The notes under the pieces are model-generated. The model worked only from the letters and a program-made list of their open reading frames with translations. It was not told where the DNA came from and did no database searches. Source: Lunularia cruciata (taxonomy: Eukaryota > Streptophyta > Marchantiopsida > Lunulariales > Lunulariaceae). From it: a stretch of 64,000 bases of DNA. This document shows, piece by piece, positions 45,931 to 56,759 of the stretch (positions within the stretch are counted from its first letter, which is position 1; each line of letters starts with the position of its first letter). The DNA lies in NCBI GenBank assembly GCA_948567375.1, contig OX419756.1, forward strand, positions 54,042,552 to 54,106,551, given 5' to 3'. A program made the position numbers and the translations under genes.

Positions 45931-46316
45931 TCTCAAAGCAACAATGGAACTACAATGTGTTGGAGGATGTTGGTAGTCACAAGGCTAACATCATAGTGGG
46001 CCAATTAATTGCTTTGAACCCTACTTTGAGAAAGGAGCTTAGAGGTGGTTTGAGTTCTACAAGGAGCAAGAAGAAGAAGAAGGCAAAAGTTCCAGTATCA
46101 ATGGGGGTGGTGGATGCCAAGCCAGCACCATGGGAGGCTTGTGAATATGCCTCCAAGATTGATGTGAGAGTGAATGGTCACAACATCAAGGATGCATTGG
46201 TTGATGGAGGATCAGCAGTAAATGCCATGTCAGAAAGGTTGATGAAGAAGTTGGGTATGATACCCTCAAGACCTTCAACATTTGTGGTGAGCATGGCAAA
46301 CAAGCAACAAGTTTGA
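45735..46316 (+). CDS. Gag-protease junction and aspartic protease of the gypsy element
   Basis: The frame (193 codons) overlaps the end of gag. It ends in the retropepsin active-site region, IKDALVDGGSAVNAMSERLM, where DGGS is the variant of D(S/T)G known from Tat/Athila-type elements. A TGA at 46314-46316 separates it from the same-frame RT ORF at 46326, so a single stop divides protease from RT. The protease would cut Gag-Pol. Confidence 0.8.
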   Translation: MLKHKGLNLELLAQEKKRAHFAEDVHSSQGFTSSKDTTMSTRSTRTSTPSTTKTPRKKLEMEDFLISKQQWNYNVLEDVGSHKANIIVGQLIALNPTLRKELRGGLSSTRSKKKKKAKVPVSMGVVDAKPAPWEACEYASKIDVRVNGHNIKDALVDGGSAVNAMSERLMKKLGMIPSRPSTFVVSMANKQQV

Positions 46317-46325
46317 CTAGTAGGG

Positions 46326-49259
46326 GTGATGGATAAGGTGGTAGTTTCAGTTATGGGAGTTCAAAATCTCATGACTTTCCAAGTCTTGAAGGATTCAAGC
46401 TATGACTTACTTCTTGGGAGGCCATGGTTGAGAGCAGCACGCACAACTGATCAATGGCACAAAGGGTACTTGAGGATTGGGCTATCAAACCATAGAGTCA
46501 CTATTCTTGTGACTAACACCACCAACACTTCACATTCAAATACCCAATCTTTTGATTATTGGGAATCAGATTCTGAAGAAGGAGCTTCAGGTGTGGACAC
46601 AAGCATGGAAGAGGAGACTTCCACGGAGGAGGATGAATCTGAATCTGATTCAGATGTGTATCCCTTGTGTGCTATGGATTTTGCACCTAAGCCAGAGGTT
46701 TTGAAGGACCCAGATAAATCACCATTGACACTTGAGGAGGTAGAGAGAAGGTTATATACCCTCAAGTATGGCCCAAATGTTACCAAGGAGGAGAAGGTGA
46801 GATTTGAGGAGATTTTCCGCAAGTTCATCCATGTGTTTGCTTTTAGTTACAAGGATTTGAAGGAAGTCACCTTGGAGGAGCACAAGATAGAGGTGGAGTC
46901 ACATGCAAGACCAATCCGCCAAAAGCAACGTCGCATTAGCCCACCAATATCTTTGGTTGTGAAGGAGGAGATTGATAAGCTCAAGGAGGCTGGATTTATC
47001 TTTGAGGTGGAGAATTCAGAATGGGTGTCTCCAATTGTCATTGTGAAGAAAAAGAATGGCAAGCTGCGGGTATGTGTGGATTACAAGAAGCTCAATGCTG
47101 TTACCAAGAAGGACTACTACCCATTGCCATTCATTGATGAGATCTTGGAGGAGGTTGCAGGTCATGAGAGGTACAGTTTTGGAGATGGTTATAGTGGATA
47201 TAACCAAATCAAGATTGCACCAGAGCATCAACAACTCACCACATTCACCACACCTTGGGGAACTTACGCTTTCAAGGTCATGCTTTTTGGGCTTTGCAAT
47301 GCTCCAGCCACATTCCAACGGTTCATGAACAAGGTATTTGAACCTTTCATTGGGAAATTTGTGAGAGATTTCATTGATGACTTTTGTGTCTATGGGAGCA
47401 AGGAGGAGCACTTTGAGCACCTAATCAAAGTCTTGCAACGCTTGGATGAGGCAAATGCATCACTCAACCCAGAGAAGTGCATTTTTGGATGTGAAGAAGG
47501 TCTACTTTTGGAGCACATCATCTCCAAGGATGGAATAGCAGTTGATCTTGAGAAGGTGAGGAAAATCTCAGACCTTCCATTCCCTTCAAGCTTGACAAAG
47601 TTACGCCAATTCTTGGGGATGGTTGGGTACTATAGGAGGTTCATCTTCTCATTTTCCAACAAGGCTTATGAAGTGACCATCTACATGAAGAAGGGTGTAG
47701 ATTACATGGTGATTTTGGAAGACAAGGAGGCTCTCAAAGCTTTTGAGGAGCTCAAGCAATCCCTTGTTGTAGTTCCAATTCTTGCTAAACCTGATTGGAG
47801 TAAACCTTTCATCCTCTACACTGATGCTTCTAATGTAGCTATAGGATGCACTCTTAGTCAATTAGACCAAGATGGGCATGATCATCCAATAGCTTATGCT
47901 AGTAGGCAGATGGTTTCAGTAGAGAAGAACTACTCTGTCACGGAGAGAGAAGGGTTGGCAGTGATCTTTGGTCTCAAGAAGTTTAGACACTACTTGATTG
48001 GAGGGAAAGCCACCATTGTCACAGATCACAAGGCTTTGAAGTACATCTTCAACAAGCCTAATGTTGAAGGGAGACTAGCAAGGTGGATGATACTCTTGTC
48101 TGAGTATGACTACACCATTGAAGATAGGCCAGGAAAGAAACATGCAAATGCTGATTTATTATCTAGAGCCTATGATCATGATGGAGATGAGCCAGTGGAT
48201 GATTCCTTCCCGGATGAGGAGCTCATGACAATCTCAGTCACTCAAGAGGTTCCAATGGAGTACAAGGAGATTGTGGATTTTGTGACAAGAAGTAACTATC
48301 CAGAAGGAATGCATGCTAGGGAGAGGAAGGCCCTTGCAGCAAGATCTAGACCTTACACAATGGTGGAGGATATTCTTTTTCACCAAGGAGCAGATGGTCT
48401 ACTTCAAAGAGCAGTGGGTAAGGAAGAGTCTATCCTACTCATAAAGGAGTTTCATGAAGGTTTAGTATGTGGAGGACACTTTGCAGGAAAGGTGACTGCT
48501 TTCAAGATTCTAGATGCATGTTACCATTGGAGAGGGATTTTCAAGGATTGTCTTGATTATTGCAAAACTTGTCATGTTTGTCAAGCTTTTGCTAGAAAGT
48601 CTACATCCACTCCACCACTTAGATCAATTCCATTGCTAGGACCTTTTGAGAAGTGGGGAATTGATTTTGTAGGTCCTCTCAACAGAACCCCAAGGAACAA
48701 TCAATACATTGTGGTAGTTACTGATTACCTTACCAAGTGGGTTGAGGCTAGACCATTGAGGGACAAGAATGAAGATGAAGTGGGTAGATTTCTTTATGAA
48801 CGCATTATCACTAGGTTTGGATGCCCTTTGGAGTTGGTTTCTAATAGAGGAGGAGAGTTTATAAGAAGCATTACTACAGCCATGCTACGACATTTCTCTA
48901 TCACACATAGAGTAACTACATCCTATAAGCCAAATTCCAATGGCTTGGCAGAGAGAACCAATCAGACCTTGTGCATGATGTTGGCCAAAGATGCAGAAAT
49001 AGAGGGGGCTAAACATCATTGGGACAAGAGGATTCATGCAGTTTTGTGGGAGTATAGGACAACCATGAAAACTTCCACCGGATATTCTACATTTCAATTG
49101 GTGTATGGTATTGAGTCTACCTTACCTATTCACTTTGATCTTCCTACCTTCCAAAGCATTCATAAGAGATTGAAGAAAGCACAAGGAGGTGATGCAGAGA
49201 AGTCAAGGAAGGATCAACTCATGGAGTTGGAAGAGGCAAGAGCAGTTGCTATGGTTTGA
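46326..49259 (+). CDS. Reverse transcriptase - RNase H - integrase polyprotein of the gypsy element
   Basis: 977 codons. In order: protease end (YDLLLGRPWLRA, about 28-39), RT with VSPIVIVKKKNGKLRVCVDY (about 237-256), SFGDGYSGYNQIKI, LCNAPATFQRFM and the FIDDF catalytic pair (about 353-357); RNase H with YTDASNVAIG, EREGLAVIFGLKKFRHYL and DHKALKYI; integrase with a HxxxH-CxxC finger (FHEGLVCGGHF, CHVCQAF), GIDFVGPL, VVVTDYLTKWVEA, LVSNRGGEF and NGLAERTNQ. The second integrase Asp, expected in VSDRGGEF, is Asn, so the DDE triad is broken. A TGA at 49257-49259 ends the frame; the C-terminal tail follows in the same frame. Confidence 0.93.
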   Translation: MMDKVVVSVMGVQNLMTFQVLKDSSYDLLLGRPWLRAARTTDQWHKGYLRIGLSNHRVTILVTNTTNTSHSNTQSFDYWESDSEEGASGVDTSMEEETSTEEDESESDSDVYPLCAMDFAPKPEVLKDPDKSPLTLEEVERRLYTLKYGPNVTKEEKVRFEEIFRKFIHVFAFSYKDLKEVTLEEHKIEVESHARPIRQKQRRISPPISLVVKEEIDKLKEAGFIFEVENSEWVSPIVIVKKKNGKLRVCVDYKKLNAVTKKDYYPLPFIDEILEEVAGHERYSFGDGYSGYNQIKIAPEHQQLTTFTTPWGTYAFKVMLFGLCNAPATFQRFMNKVFEPFIGKFVRDFIDDFCVYGSKEEHFEHLIKVLQRLDEANASLNPEKCIFGCEEGLLLEHIISKDGIAVDLEKVRKISDLPFPSSLTKLRQFLGMVGYYRRFIFSFSNKAYEVTIYMKKGVDYMVILEDKEALKAFEELKQSLVVVPILAKPDWSKPFILYTDASNVAIGCTLSQLDQDGHDHPIAYASRQMVSVEKNYSVTEREGLAVIFGLKKFRHYLIGGKATIVTDHKALKYIFNKPNVEGRLARWMILLSEYDYTIEDRPGKKHANADLLSRAYDHDGDEPVDDSFPDEELMTISVTQEVPMEYKEIVDFVTRSNYPEGMHARERKALAARSRPYTMVEDILFHQGADGLLQRAVGKEESILLIKEFHEGLVCGGHFAGKVTAFKILDACYHWRGIFKDCLDYCKTCHVCQAFARKSTSTPPLRSIPLLGPFEKWGIDFVGPLNRTPRNNQYIVVVTDYLTKWVEARPLRDKNEDEVGRFLYERIITRFGCPLELVSNRGGEFIRSITTAMLRHFSITHRVTTSYKPNSNGLAERTNQTLCMMLAKDAEIEGAKHHWDKRIHAVLWEYRTTMKTSTGYSTFQLVYGIESTLPIHFDLPTFQSIHKRLKKAQGGDAEKSRKDQLMELEEARAVAMV

Positions 49260-49526
49260 GTGGAGCAAGCCCAAAGGAAACAAAAGGAGAGCTATGACAA
49301 GAGGTAAGGCAAGAAGAAGGTGGAGACTTTCAAAGAAGGTGATTGGGTAATGTTGTTTGATTCCATTCGATTCAAGAGAGTGCAAAAGAAGTTTTTGCCT
49401 AAGTACTTTGGACCTTTCATAGTGGAGAAGGTGTGGGGAAATTACACCTATGATCTCAAGGAGTTGGGAGGAAGACACTTTGATAGGATTAACCATGATA
49501 AGTTGAAGATGTACCATAGAAGGTAG
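49260..49526 (+). pseudogene. Integrase C-terminal tail after two in-frame stops
   Basis: Same frame as the polyprotein. A TGA at 49257-49259 and a TAA at 49305-49307 cut it off. It then reads FKEGDWVMLFDSIRFKRVQK, KYFGPFIVEKVWGN and HFDRINHDKLKMYHRR, the usual GPF/Y module. No chromodomain follows. Confidence 0.8.
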
Positions 49527-49562
49527 AGAGACCTTCACTGGAGGACAAAGTGAAAACTTAGT

Positions 49563-49573
49563 CCGGGGGTAAA
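49563..49573 (+). other. Polypurine tract of the gypsy element
   Basis: CCGGGGGTAAA directly before the 3' LTR, close to the GGGGG-type tract of plant gypsy elements. It would prime plus-strand synthesis. Confidence 0.6.
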
Positions 49574-50264
49574 TGTAACACCCATTTGTGCATGTGTGTG
49601 GTATTGTGATATTTAGCTTGGTATTACAAGTACTTAAGAGATATTATTTATGTAGAGATAAAGGATGATTCTATATTAGTCATGGTTAGCTAAAGTTAGT
49701 CATAACTAAGATAGATAGGACCTTACTTTAGAGGAAGTAGAAAAGATGAGCACCACTATTTTGGATTTTAGTGTGTTGACTTGGTATTATTCCTAGGTGT
49801 TTGGCTTTGAGGAAAGAGTTGAGAACTCTTGGGCCCGCAAGCCTTTTTGTTTTGGATTCTTCTTTAGTCCAAGGATAGCCCATGTGAAGGAATCCTTGAC
49901 TTAGTGGTTGGGTCAAGATAAGACCACATGCTTAGGGGAATATGCCCATGTGAATGGATATTCCTTTCTACTTTTGACTTGACTTGACTTTTAGTCTAGT
50001 AACTTGAGTTACTATGGTAATTAGTAACTTTGGTACGTAACTATTTCACAAGTATATAAACAAGGGGTGAGGAGGTACTCATCATCCTTTCATTTGCAAC
50101 TATCTCTCTCTTATTGAGTTCTCTAGTGAGCAATGTCTTGAGTCTTGGAGTGTTAGCCTTGGAGGAGTATGATGGAGTTGGGGTTCCTTGCCTTCTTAGT
50201 CCATGGTGCGCTACCATAATAGCCATCAGAGGTTCATCCTGAGTGAGAGACAGGCCGGCTCACA
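49574..50264 (+). repeat. 3' LTR of the gypsy element
   Basis: 691 bp, same ends as the 5' LTR and four substitutions from it (0.6 percent), so insertion is recent on an evolutionary scale. TATATAAA at 50053-50060. Confidence 0.95.
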
Positions 50265-51135
50265 GTCCAAGGGATCATGCCAAACAATCAAGTGGTAGGC
50301 AAAAAGCTTGTCTAGCCTCATCATGGAGTGTACAGGGTAGCCTATAAAATAGACATGGACATGGAAAACTAGTCTTAAATAACCCCAAGATGCAACCCGC
50401 CTAAGAAGCTAACCACTCACACTACTCGATCGGTATCCTTGGAACGGTCAACAAAGGGATAGAAGAAGTGTGCATAATCCCAAGTGTCATTGCTATTGAT
50501 GTGGTTGCTTGCCAAAGTGCTCCAATCATAGTCCTTGTGCATCCTTCCCACATGGGTCTTTACCCCTTGCAAGGTAAAGCATCAATGATACACCGGTCAT
50601 GGTGTATCCCGAGCCACTCTAGGCAACTCCACATGGAGAGGTGTAGCCATGGCTAGCATAAGAATAAAAATAGTAACACATGATGATCCTCTCCATATCT
50701 TCCCATACCTGAAAAACCACAACCCCTCACATCCTAACTCACATAAGAAAATACAATCTTTCCAAACCCTAAAAACTATAAACTCTCATAACTTTCAATT
50801 TCCATCTCCAAAATTTTCAAACTAAATTCCCATGGAAATTTATCATGAAAAACAAGAAATTAGAAATGAAAATTCTTAACCCATCACTCTCAATGTGTAA
50901 TGATCACTCTAAACCCTAAAAAATCTAAAAATCCTCATAACTTTCTACTCAATTCTCCATAGTCTTCAATTTAGGTACCAATGGAACCAAAATTGAAAAA
51001 CAAACACTATCAACTATTCACTTGAGTGCTATATGCCAAAGAGCCCTCAGAAAATACAGATATTTCCTCTCATATCTCTCCCTTCCCTCTCTTGTCTCCA
51101 CACTCTCTCAAACTCTAAGGACCAAGAGACTATAA

Positions 51136-52545
51136 TGGGGCTTCAAATATTGGTTTACGGATTGCATAAATATTCTATTTTTATGAGGTTTGATTGGAAT
51201 TGCTACTGGGTGTGAACCAGGATAGTGCATTTCAAGAACAGCATTTTCACTTCCCATAAATATCATGTTAAAAAATGTACAGTAGATTTCGGAATTTACT
51301 ATGAGATGTGGAGTAAAGAAAATTTAAGATCTCAATAGGAAGAGCCCCATTGATATAAAATGATTGGGGGAGATATATAATGACCCCGTATTGTTTTAGG
51401 GTGGATTGTCATGGTCACATTAATATTAAATATTAAGTCATGCACTTAACTATTAATTGTGGTAGTATCATCACATAGTGGTGACCTGACCTGTCGTTGG
51501 GATATTGATGACATGACCAAGTTTGGTTTTAAAATGAGTTTGGCGTTGAGATGGAAGAGATGAGTCCTCGAAGACGGGAGAGATGATTTATGTGCATCAT
51601 CCTACCAATGGCACTCAAGGAATGAGAATGGAAGAAGTAGTTTGAATGAAGAAAATCTGCTTGGAGAAATGAGTGGAATATGATAGATTTGTACCCGAGC
51701 CAATAAAAATTAGAAATGAGTGGAATAGATCTATACTTAAGTCTTATTCATTTTGTTGTGAATAGAAGAATCCATCTTGTTGTAAGTAGGAATATATAAA
51801 GAAATCCATGGGTTTTCTATCATCCATGTTAGTAGAAGTTCTATAAGAAAATTTGGGTTAGTAGAGTCTCTTATAGAGTAGACAAAAAATGATGGGTTTT
51901 TTCATTAGTCTCTTAGAGGAATCACACAAACAAAATAGACTTCAAGAAGGAAAAGGAAGGACGTTTAGTAAGGTCAAAAAGGAAAATTCACACACAAAAT
52001 AGAATTCAAGGAGAAAAATGAAGTGTGTAGTGGTTGAGAAGGAAAATCTTTGTTCTCTTTAATTAGTAAATGTCACCAAAGAAAGGAAAAAAACTCTTTA
52101 GTAGAGGTCAAGAAGAAAAACCCTATGGTTCTCTCCAATTAGAAAAATTCATTGGAGCCCCTTGGGCTTGGGCTCTCTTGTTATTAGGACTCTCTTGTTA
52201 AAAGGATGTGATAGTAGTTAGACCAAGAGTTCTGTTGTATGAGTTTCAAAAAGAGAAAAAAGAGACTAAAGAAGGTGGATGTTAGTATGAGTTACAAAGA
52301 AAAAGAAAATTAGAGAAAAGAGATTAGAGAAGATGAATATTTCCTAATCTTTGAACTTTGTGAATGTTTGCAAATGTATAGAGGTATCCAAAGTTTGCAA
52401 ATGTATAGAGGATCCAAATGCTTCACATAAAGTATATGAGAGTACATGCAAGTAAGGAATTGTGGTACCCACATTTTTTGTTTGTCTCTATTTATTAGTG
52501 TTTAAGAGAAGAAGTAAGCACTGGAAGCCAAATTGCGGATGAAGA
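51136..52545. other. AT-rich spacer, no gene recognised
   Basis: From the duplication at 51124-51135 onward the sequence is noncoding and purine-rich around 51900-52340, with GAAAAAG-type runs. It may be the leader or LTR of the element whose ORF starts near 52546, but no LTR pair could be fixed. Confidence 0.35.
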
Positions 52546-55406
52546 ATGGACGGAAGTAACTTCGGAGGACATTCAAAGAAGATGACATCAGATCCAATGA
52601 TGGAGGTACTCAGAAGAAGGGTACGACAGAAAAAGTCCGAAGAGCACCATCTTTGGGTTGGGCGCAGGAGATACAAAGACCATCTAACAACCTTGGTATG
52701 TGGCAAGAAAGTACACTTCAAGAAATGGCGGAGGCAGAAAAAGCATGTCTTGATAGTGACTGGACATCAACATGCAGAAGATAGGAGGTTGAATTTGAAA
52801 TTGACTAAAGAATGATTGCAATTCGGAGTAATGTAAGATTGCAACTGTGCAGGGACAAGTTGAATGTGCCAAGTAAATTCCCAATTCCTTTGAGTAGTCG
52901 TCCTGTAGTAATGCGTGTCCGGAAGCCCATTGAGAGTGAAATTTTCCAAAATCCTGAAGGAGTTAGAGTGTCTCATCCAGGAGAGTGCATCATCTTTCAG
53001 CATCGTAGAATGCAAGAGCAGATTATGGCAAAGAAGGTGGCCAATGCGCTGGCGGTGCAAAGTTTTGCAATTCTTAGGTTAGATGTAGTAGCTAGAATTG
53101 AAGTCTTGACTAGACTTTGTATTACCTTCTTAGCGTGGAACTGGAATTTCAGTTTCCCGGGAGTGATGGCAGAAAGAGCTGCCAATAATTGTGAGGAGGG
53201 TCCCGAGGTGGAAGGGAAGAGAGGAAATCCGGCTTGATGGACTGAGTCCAATTGGAGGTTAGTATTGGGGAGAGAAGCAAGAGAGCCAACGGGGATCACC
53301 TTCCATCGGAAATGTGATGCTGCATAAGAAATGGCGGAAATTTGCAACTCGTTTTTTGCTCCAAGAACTACGAATGGCTACAAGGTGGAGTCCTATCAAG
53401 ACCCGATTAGAAGAAGTATTGTGGGAGTGATGATGGCCATGTTTAAGCCAGAATGAACAACGTATGTGAACATGCAGCAAGCAGTCTTCTTCCACCAAAT
53501 GTTTGCAAGAGTTCCGGTGAATTGGGTGAAGTACTTTCACCACTGAACGAGGCAAATGGTGATCAATTGGCAAACAAGTTCTCCGCCGCATTATTTTGCA
53601 CCGTTTGCAATGCACTTCTACTTTGGGTTGAACCTGCTGACAGTAGAGGAGCGTCATTGGTATCTCATGTCCATCCTAACTTAAGATGGGAAGCGGATAA
53701 AGAAGAGCGACAATATATGATACACCTATGAGCCAACAATGATTATTTCTTGAAGACCGGACAGTGGAAGGTCAAAGAAGTCACCAATCCAAAGACAAAA
53801 AAAACACGGTAAACCCAAAGAAGCAAAGTCACCTCCCACTCAAAGGAAGACTCAAAGACTGGTTATGTAGAATACAAAGATGGTGAGAGAAAACATCATC
53901 GGGATCAGAGTCTGAAGAAGAAACCGAGTCACAAGAGGAGGAATCCAAAGAAGAAGAGCTCACCTTAAAAAGTGAGGAGTCCGGAAGTGATAGCAAGGGG
54001 GAACCTGAAGTTCAGCAATCGGTGGTGGTCAGTGAAGCTTGTCAGGCGATGGTGGACAGAGAACCTGAAACAACAAGTCATTGCATAGCTATGATGGTGA
54101 ACAAGCTGAGACTAGAGGAGAAGGAGGATTATCCAGTGGGGCCAAGTTCAATAGGTAAAGAAGAAGAAAGTACAGATATGGTGTCTATGAAGATACAAAG
54201 ATTGCGACTTCGGATGAAGGAGCCGATGAAGGAGGTGAAGACTCAAGACGAAGACGGTGACGAAGATGAAGAAAGCTTTGGTGGGATATCTTATTTGACA
54301 AAAGTGGTCACCCCGTTGCTGGAGCTACTGAAGGAGCATCGGAAAGCAATTCCCCAAGATTGTAGGAAGGAGATGAATGAGTTGCAGGTAGTGATGCATT
54401 TGTTGAGTTAAGTGAAGGGGTTGTAGGAGCAACAAGTCCAAAGAAATGAAGAAATGGAAGAATTTTGGAGGGAGGAAGTCTTGAAGAAGAAGACTTCAAA
54501 ATGTTACAAGAGAGTTGCAAGGTTAAAGAGAAAGAAATGCAGAGGGAAGCCGGAGAATTAAAGGAACAAGCGATGTGGCTGAGCAAAATGAAGGAGGAAG
54601 TGAGTGATGTGCGCATCAAGAATGTTCATTTGAAGGCGATGACCATTGTAATGGAGCATGACTTGGACAGCTTGAAGAAGAGTGCAGCGGGGAAGGATCA
54701 AGCATGGCAGAGGGAGTTAGCAGCCAGGCAAGAAGAAGAGGAACGATTATGAGAGCTAGTCAGAAGTGTAGAGTTGCATAGCATGCAATATGAGGAAGAA
54801 AAGAAGATGCTCACTACAGAGTATGAAGACAAGCTGAAGATGTATCGTGAAGGACTGAAGGTAGAGCGCTCTCGAGGATATGCGTTGGAATCAGTGGGAG
54901 AAGTTGCGGGGAAGTTGAGAGCAATCTTGAGCACGGAGGCTGAAGGGAGATTGGAAGCAGCCCGCCTACATGAGTTGAAGTTGCTTGTGCAGGAAACTTG
55001 GAAGAGAAAAGCCAAGGATGTGGACATGAACACGTTGCTGATTTGATTGAGAGAGCGTGTAGACCGGATGATGTTAGACATAGAAGACAATGTTAGTCTT
55101 AGCTTAGATTTAGTCAATTTGGAGTTAGAGAAAATTCGGAATAATGTGGCAGCAGAGAAGAAACCCGATGTTGCAGAAGTAGGAATTCAGGTGTCACCGG
55201 ACTTGTTATTTGACACATTAGAGAAGAGTGGGTTAGGAGATAAAGAGTTAGATAAGTCACTCCTTAGTGCAAGTGTAGTTCCTAGTGTAGAAGTAGTAGA
55301 ATTAGTGAAGGAATTAGTAGAATTAGCTATACCCGAAGAAGGAGAAGTACTAAGAAGATCATCGAGTTTGGAAGCCAATGATGAGGTAGACATCGGATCA
55401 GGATAA
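52546..55406 (+). pseudogene. Decayed large ORF with coiled-coil C-terminus, unknown retroelement family
   Basis: Open pieces in successive frames: 52546-52815, 52812-53237, 53453-53731, 54022-54411, 54465-54752, 54774-55046 and 55047-55406. The last three are in one frame, separated only by a TGA at 54750-54752 and one at 55044-55046. The centre (about 53340-53700, other frame) reads VESYQDPIRRSIVGVMMAMF, FHQMFARVPVNWVKYF and PFAMHFYFGLNLLTVEERHW, a globular domain I cannot name. From about 53900 it is acidic (Glu/Ser-rich), and from 54465 to 55406 it has Leu/Glu/Lys heptads of a long coiled coil. No RT or protease is seen. Position before a gypsy-type pol (56760-58453) leaves open whether it is a gag-like or accessory gene of the same element. 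Confidence 0.45.
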
Positions 55407-55835
55407 GTGTCAATTTTGAGATAGGGAGAGGTAGATATGAAGAGATGGATTGTCAGTTTGGATCTGCAGGTAGGAAAAGATGTTAGGAAGTGGTGCATAG
55501 GTAGGAAGAACTACCGTTTGCTTCAGTATTTAAGGGGAGCATTCGCAATATTATGTTGTTCAATATTCATATTTCTAAAGATAGATAAAACAAAGTGTTG
55601 TTTCTAGTGCTCGTCGCTTGAGCTTAATTCCGATTGTCAATTCCATGTTTGTGTTTGTGAGTGTGTGGAGAATTCCAAAGTGCAAGTCAGTGTGTTTGTG
55701 GATGTTGGATTCTGCAGCCTTGATCTTCATTCTGTGTGTTTGATCCTAAGTGAAGTGCATCGGAGCAATGCCTTGACAGATCTGAGAGGAATTGTAGTGT
55801 TGGTAGTATTCTGCATTTGTGAGTGCAGTACGAAG

Positions 55836-56570
55836 TTGATGTGAAGCAAATTTGATCAAGGAAGTTGTGCCTTTAGTGGAGGGGTGGAACACAATTCTGA
55901 GGCAAAATCGTTCTTTGTAGTGAAGTGCCGTCTTTGGGAGAATCTGAATCATCACAATCAAGAGTTGTTTGGACAGAATTTGCTATGTTGTGATTACGTG
56001 TGTGTATTCGTGACAAGTTGTCAAGATTGTGGGCTTGTTACTCTCTTCTGGGTGTAGTTTCTACTTGAGAGATTAAAGAAGAAATCAAGAAGAACTACAT
56101 TGTGACTTTTGACTTTGTATTTGACCAATTCTGAATCGTATCTCTGTGGGAACGAACTTTACTTACCCAATTACCGCAAAAGTGATATTTGCTGAGTTCT
56201 CATAGGGATTGATATGAAGCAACTTTGATTGAGGAAATTGTGCTTTTAGTGGAGCGATGGAACACAATCTTGAGGCAAAGTCATTTCATAGTGAAGTAGC
56301 CTTCTTTAGAAGAGTCTGAATCATCACAATCAAGATTGTGTGGTAAGATTTGAAGTAGTGTGATTTATGGGTAACATTTTATTATGACAAGATTGTGAAT
56401 CAGTGCTTGTTACTCTCTTCTGGTGTAGTTTCTACTTGAGAGATTAAAGACAAACTCAAAGAACAGTTTGTTACATTTTACTTTGTATTTGACTATTTTT
56501 GAATCATATCTCTGTGGGAATGAACTTTACTTACTAATTATCGTAAAAGTGATATTTATTGGGTTGTCAT
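55836..56570. repeat. Tandem direct repeat of about 365 bp, two diverged copies
   Basis: Copy 1 55836-56203 and copy 2 56209-56570. Both contain TTGTTACTCTCTTCTGG, GTAGTTTCTACTTGAGAGAT and ATCTCTGTGGGAA and end in ...TCAT. They differ at many sites, so the duplication is old. They lie between the coiled-coil ORF and the decayed pol and may be part of a leader or LTR. Confidence 0.85.
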
Positions 56571-56759
56571 ACCAAACTTACAAGAGGAGAAAGATGGAGA
56601 GTCTAGAGGTTCTTGAGGAGCTACATGAGTTGTTTTGCCTTTAGTATAAAGAATTTAGGTGCTCTAAAAGGACTTTGTATTTGGATTGCACTTACTAATC
56701 ATACACCAATTTTTTTATGTCCCTATTGATATAATGAAATGGAAAGAGTATTGATTTAG

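Larger units (their letters stand above)
42444..50264 (+). mobile_element. Ty3/gypsy LTR retrotransposon, complete structure, recent insertion
   Basis: Two 691-bp LTRs (TGTAACA...CTCACA) differ by only four substitutions in my comparison. They enclose a PBS, an extra zinc-knuckle ORF, gag, protease, RT, RNase H and integrase, and a purine tract. A 4-bp duplication GTCC flanks it (42440-42443, 50265-50268). Copy A shows the empty site, CTAACTCATCCAAGG. The DGGS protease site, the Asp-tRNA-like PBS and the lack of a chromodomain suggest a non-chromovirus (Tat/Athila-like) lineage. Stops and a gag-protease frame break mean that this copy needs help in trans to move. Confidence 0.93.
39499..51123 (-). 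mobile_element. RT/restriction-like-nuclease non-LTR retrotransposon, copy C2, split by a gypsy element
   Basis: A 12-bp direct repeat AAGAGACTATAA at 39487-39498 and 51124-51135 bounds the copy. Without the gypsy insertion (42444-50264 and one GTCC) it is about 3.8 kb and is the longest copy with secure ends. On the minus strand, 51123-50269 is the leader and N-terminal start. 42220-41912 has GQAGEFSSAAQVLHPLSMVS and the Cys-rich part; 41533-41324 part of RT; 41246-40938 ADDTHIVGHVDQIRQAFDHL and the thumb-like part; 40443-40033 finger and nuclease start. Frameshifts and stops are frequent. The sense 3' end is C/T-rich, without poly-A. Confidence 0.88.
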
